The translations under genes and the position numbers were made by a program. A model generated the notes under the pieces. That model saw nothing but the letters and a program-made list of their open reading frames with translations. It did not search any database and was not told where the DNA came from. 64,000 nt of DNA from Limonium bicolor (Eukaryota; Streptophyta; Magnoliopsida; Caryophyllales; Plumbaginaceae). The stretch spans positions 474,723,375 through 474,787,374 of the forward strand of contig CM041776.1 in the NCBI GenBank assembly GCA_023374045.1, in the 5' to 3' direction. Within the stretch, counting starts at the first letter, position 1. The number at the start of each line of letters is the position of its first letter. Below are positions 59,943 through 64,000 of this stretch, one piece after another.

Positions 59943-59969
59943 TCAGAGCGTAACTACGCTCTGATACCA
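59943..59969 (-). other. PBS of element E with overlapping 10-bp hairpin
   Basis: The sense PBS TGGTATCAGAGC is at 59958-59969, five bases inside the LTR. The arms TCAGAGCGTA (59943-59952) and TACGCTCTGA (59955-59964) pair perfectly, so most of the PBS can be masked. B has the same design with another loop. Confidence 0.9.
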
Positions 59970-59974
59970 ATTTC

Positions 59975-62900
59975 TGTAACGCCCCTATTTAACATATTTA
60001 TAGCGGAAATAAAATACTAAAGGCGTACAGATCATCGGGTTCCAAACACCCGCACCAAACCTCACCAATTACAACTTAAGATTACAATTGTCACGGCCTG
60101 AACCTCGAGAAAACTTAACAGAATAAAACAGTAATAAAACACATAAACTCTCAAACCTAATCCCATCCAATCATCACTCGTTCTCTTCGTGGCCACCTGT
60201 AAATAACTCGTACCTGCAAGATAAAACCAAGCAGCCCACCCCGAGAGGGGTGGGTCAGTTCCCTGGAATGGAACTGGTACGATCCTCCAAAACAAACAAC
60301 TATAAACCTCTTAAATAAATAATAGCAGGAAAACAATCACTTAAACCACACAGAGGAACAGGCATTTCACAAATCACCAAATCAAGATAACAAGTTAAGA
60401 ATAAAGATAATAACAGAAAGGTAAAGTTAGTGAAACAAAACCACACCATGTGTTAGTGAACATCCAATGCCTTAGTTAAACCCAATTCCCGTTAGGAGTA
60501 GAAAGACTCAGATAGTCACAAAGGACTAGGAATGATAAGATAGATCCAAGAACCAATAACTCAAGAGTGGAATAATCAACTGGGAGAGATGGCCCCCACC
60601 GCCAAGTACGTCCTTTTAGGACAGGGATATACAGCCCCTCACTGTCTACAACGTCCCTTTTGGGACAGGGGATATACAGCCCCTCACTGTCTACACGTCC
60701 CTTTTGGACAGGGGATATACAGCCCCTCACTGTTACCATTGAAGACGGCGCACGTCGAAACCTCAAGAACCAGCTCATGGATGAAACGATATCCAGAGTC
60801 AAAGAAGAATTTACCAAAATTGACCTTTTCCAAATTCCCACCAGATCACTAACTACCCAGAGCAATACCAAAACACTCAGTCCTACAGAGTGCAGAAGCG
60901 TAAACCCTAAGCAGTCAATGTCTAATGGAACAACCAAATAGAAGGAACCAATACCCAAGTAAGTTTCACATTCAAGGCTCAGTTAGTCACACAAGCTGAG
61001 TTAGTCACACAACCATTTCCTTTTAGAAATTCCTCTTAAACTCAGTTAGCGTTTTTCAAAACATCCCATAAGTCAATCAGCAAAAGTATCGGAGTACGAG
61101 AAATCGTACCTGGTATGTGAAGAACAATAAATAACTCGAATAAGTGATTCCCCAATAGTAACCTATAATAAGGTGTTCCAAGTGTCGATTAGTTAAGGGA
61201 CTTATAACTAACAACCTTCTTTTCTTACTGATAATAGTTCCAGGTTTACCATTATTCTCTCACAAAGATTTGGGCTTGACTTGTTAACTAAATCCTTTGT
61301 TAGGCCCATTTCGTTTAGTTTGGAACGATTTAGAATTTATTCCTGAGAGTGGCCCAAACTCTCTTTGAATTGTTTAAGTGGGCTTTTGGAGTTCATAGAC
61401 TTGGGCTTAGTAGTTAACCCAAGACCGTGTTACTTATGTTGTGTAATTAAACCCTTAAGTTAATAGTGACTATTTAATTACACACCGATTAAAACCTAAT
61501 AAGGTTACATATATATATTCTACTTATTATAACTATCACAAGGAATATTATTCCCCTCATCTATTTAATGTATATATATATATATATATATCTTTATGTA
61601 TTAAGATTTATCCATAACATTTTTAGAAATTTTATTGTATTTAATTATGTTTAATAACTTCTAGGCATAACCACAACCGATATACGGTTTATAAAATAAA
61701 GTGTTTTCCTTTATTTATTTAATATATATAAGTATACCTGTATTAGAATTTAATTAAGACATCCCCTATGTAACTTATTATATTTAAACTATCTTATTAC
61801 TACAACCTTTAACTGCATTCCAAGTATGTTTCATAAAGTATTTCTTTTACTATATCTTAGGATACTAGCTCTTATAATATTTAGTTAATATAAGTGTTAA
61901 TTATTAGCTCCCTGCTTTACCCTAAGTTACTACTTATTTCTTTTTATATATGTGTAAAAATTATATATATATATTTTCCTTAGTTTTAATTAAAAATATT
62001 AACTCCCATATAATATAATAAATAAATCGAAAATAATTAAATTCCTTGATTTAACATAAGTTTCTACTTAAATAAGTATATATACATATAGTAAATAATT
62101 TCACCTTTCTAAAAGATATTACCCAAACATTTATAAACATACTGTTATAAAAATGTTAATTTAGTTTCCTTATTTTACCCAGCTTAAAATTTATTAACAA
62201 ACCATACTTTAATTTTTGGTTACATTAAAACCATATATTATAAGTTATTCTTATGAAAAACTCATAAACACAATTTTTAAACCCATTTACCATAGTCCAA
62301 AAATTCCCAAATTTAATATACAGTAACTATAACATTTTAGACATATTATAAAATTTTTATTTCATAAAAATATCTTTTTAAATTAGCCAAATAATTCCAG
62401 AAAACCCGTAACTTGCAAAAATCATAACTTACGTTTAAAACTCCAAAACCATATTAATTTACATCAAAATAACTAGATTAATAAGGAATCTATGGTTAAA
62501 ATTTCAAGTCAAAATACATTCGGAAGGTATTTAAATTAACTCAACAAGTTAGGGTTATTTACTGAAATTTATAAAACTTAATAAACTTAAATCTGAAACG
62601 TTTTAATCTCGGCCGTCCGATCTTTTACCCCGATCGGACGGACCTGAACTCCCAGTTCATCAGCGAGCACCTCACCAAGTCGAGTACTAATTCAACAATT
62701 CCTCACAATCTACAGAACCAAATTGAGTGATTCTTGTTTCTATGGTTTCGAAATTCAATTCAATTACGGTTCTATTGATACCTAATTTCGCTAGCTATAA
62801 TGCAGGATTCATTGTTTCGATTCTGTTTCGAAGTTAGGGTTCATATTGTTTCCGAATTCAAAACTACCAAATTCACTCAATCTAATGCGTAATTGATGCA

Positions 62901-64000
62901 ATTGAAACATGTTTTGACCGATAATGTAATTAGATTAGCAAGGTTGAAGGAATTTGAAGAAAACTTACCGGAATTGCTCGAATCGAAAGGATTCGAAACG
63001 AATTCTGGAAAAAACGCCCCCTTTACAACCCGATTGAGTAGCCTACTTTGCAACGCTATAATTTTCAGTACAGAACGAGTTAGAACTAGTTCTTGGGCTT
63101 AATCTAAAGAGGAAACTTAACTCTACACATGATAGCAAGAACTCACCCAAACTTGCACTACACAGAAAGAATCGAAGCTGGAAGTTGCGAGTTTACCTTG
63201 CGTTTTCTGGAAAGAAAACTATGATTTTATGTTGTGACGAATCCAGAAACTTTAGACACCTCGTTCTTCCAAACGGTTGGGAATTGGCTTTGGTCATCAA
63301 CATGAAAGTTTTAGAGGGATTAGAGCTCTTCAAAACGAGCTAAAGAACATGAAATTTGGCTGAGAAACAAGAAGTTATGGCAAGACGAAGTTACCTGAAA
63401 TCGAAGAAAAACTGGAATCTACAGTTTCGGTTTTGCAGGGTGGCTACTTTGGATCGAATTTTCTGTTGATTTAGGACGAACTAGGTTTAGTGTGAGTTAT
63501 GGTTGTTTAGAGGAAGTTTAGGAGAAGACAACAAAGAAGACGGCACTCAAAAATTCCAAAAGATGAGAAAGTTTATGAAGGTCACAAGTTAGGGCAAAAA
63601 CTGGTTTCTGTTACCGGAAAAATAGGATATAACGACTAATACTGGACGCGTATCCCGAGGCGCGCGATGAGACAGCATACCTTGCCACGTCAGTTTTTTT
63701 TCAAAATTTTGGCTCTAAACTTCATTTGATCATAACTTTGGCTTGGATGATCCGTTTTTGACGTTCTTTGTTATCGATCTTCATGGTTTTCCATAACCTA
63801 TTTATTGGTATAGGTTTCATGGGCTGGTTTGACCATTCTCAAAAAGTCAACCCTAGCAAGGCTTAAAAGGCTTTGGGGTTTAGAAATTTATATTGATTTT
63901 TATGTTTCAAAACAATGTTCCAACTCTTCCTAAAATCTTTATAATATACTTGGAAGTTTTATAAATTTTTCCAAGATTTATTGACGTATAAATCTTATTA
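59975..64000 (-). mobile_element. 5' LTR of element E, cut by the window end
   Basis: It begins TGTAACGCCCC and matches the reassembled 3' LTR to the last base of the window, lacking about 180 bases. It has the hairpin CCCACCCC-GAGA-GGGGTGGG (60235-60254), an acceptor-like TTGCAG in sense (intron side ends at 60214), the 44-bp repeats (60608-60735) and a TA-rich run near 61569-61591. No gene is present. It lacks A's insertion, which dates A after E. Confidence 0.96.

Larger units (their letters stand above)
16601..64000 (-). mobile_element. Element E: Ty3/gypsy Tekay-type chromovirus carrying an AlkB gene
   Basis: Its 3' LTR (in element sense) lies at 16601-17955 plus 50689-53559, split by the insertion of A. 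Its internal region is 53560-59974, and its 5' LTR is 59975 to the window end, about 180 bases short of complete. Domain order in sense is gag, CCHC knuckle, AlkB, protease, RT, RNase H, integrase, chromodomain. The chromodomain, the tRNA-Met PBS and this order indicate the Tekay/Del lineage. Gag and pol carry frameshifts and stops, but the AlkB frame is intact. The reassembled 3' LTR is about 4.23 kb. Confidence 0.95.

Overview
The window is a repeat-rich piece of a plant nuclear genome, almost certainly a flowering plant. The evidence is Ty3/gypsy chromovirus proteins of the plant Tekay/Del type, 5-bp target-site duplications, and the plant-typical primer-binding site TGGTATCAGAGC (initiator tRNA-Met). 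I see no ordinary host gene, rRNA, tRNA or CRISPR array. Nearly everything is LTR retrotransposon sequence, and most of it belongs to related families with very long LTRs (about 2.5-4.7 kb). Most of these LTRs run, in sense orientation, from TGAAATACCCC to GGGGTGTTACA; element E ends GGGGCGTTACA.

Layout. 1-616 is the 3' end of a plus-strand LTR. 617-6531 is old sequence: a degenerate GGGCC-rich repeat, a PBS-like site, a 1.3-kb LTR-like block (2924-4224) and unassigned sequence. 6532-9060 is the 5' LTR of a plus-strand element (F), followed by its PBS (9064-9075) and a non-coding internal region. A solo LTR (D, 11932-16220, TSD TTTAG) interrupts that region. From 16601 to the window end lies a four-part nest on the minus strand. 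Element E (16601 to beyond 64000) has element A (17956-50683, TSD CCATT) inserted in its 3' LTR. A's own 3' LTR received element B (19582-33672, TSD ATTCC) and solo LTR C (34047-38670, TSD CTAGT). B has two 4.6-4.7 kb LTRs around about 4.8 kb of non-coding sequence, so it is a large retrotransposon derivative that must borrow proteins.

E and A carry gag, protease, RT, RNase H, integrase and chromodomain, all damaged by frameshifts. The exceptional feature is a complete AlkB-type Fe(II)/2-oxoglutarate dioxygenase reading frame in E (57463-58194, 243 codons). It lies between the Gag zinc knuckle and the protease. A decayed homologue sits at the same place in A (44331-45051). In both elements the AlkB frame lies between a plausible splice donor at the end of gag and a plausible acceptor at the start of pol. 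The two sites join gag to pol in the same phase in both elements. The simplest model is that splicing out about 1 kb gives Gag-Pol, while intron retention or another transcript gives the AlkB protein. Such an enzyme could remove methyl marks or lesions from the element's RNA, as AlkB domains of some plant RNA viruses are thought to do; that role is inference.

Other shared structures are further small gag/pol introns, a candidate intron inside the LTR leader with a C/G-stem hairpin before its acceptor, hairpins beside two polypurine-tract copies per element, a hairpin overlapping the PBS, and arrays of palindromic GACCG/CGGTC repeats inside every long LTR family.
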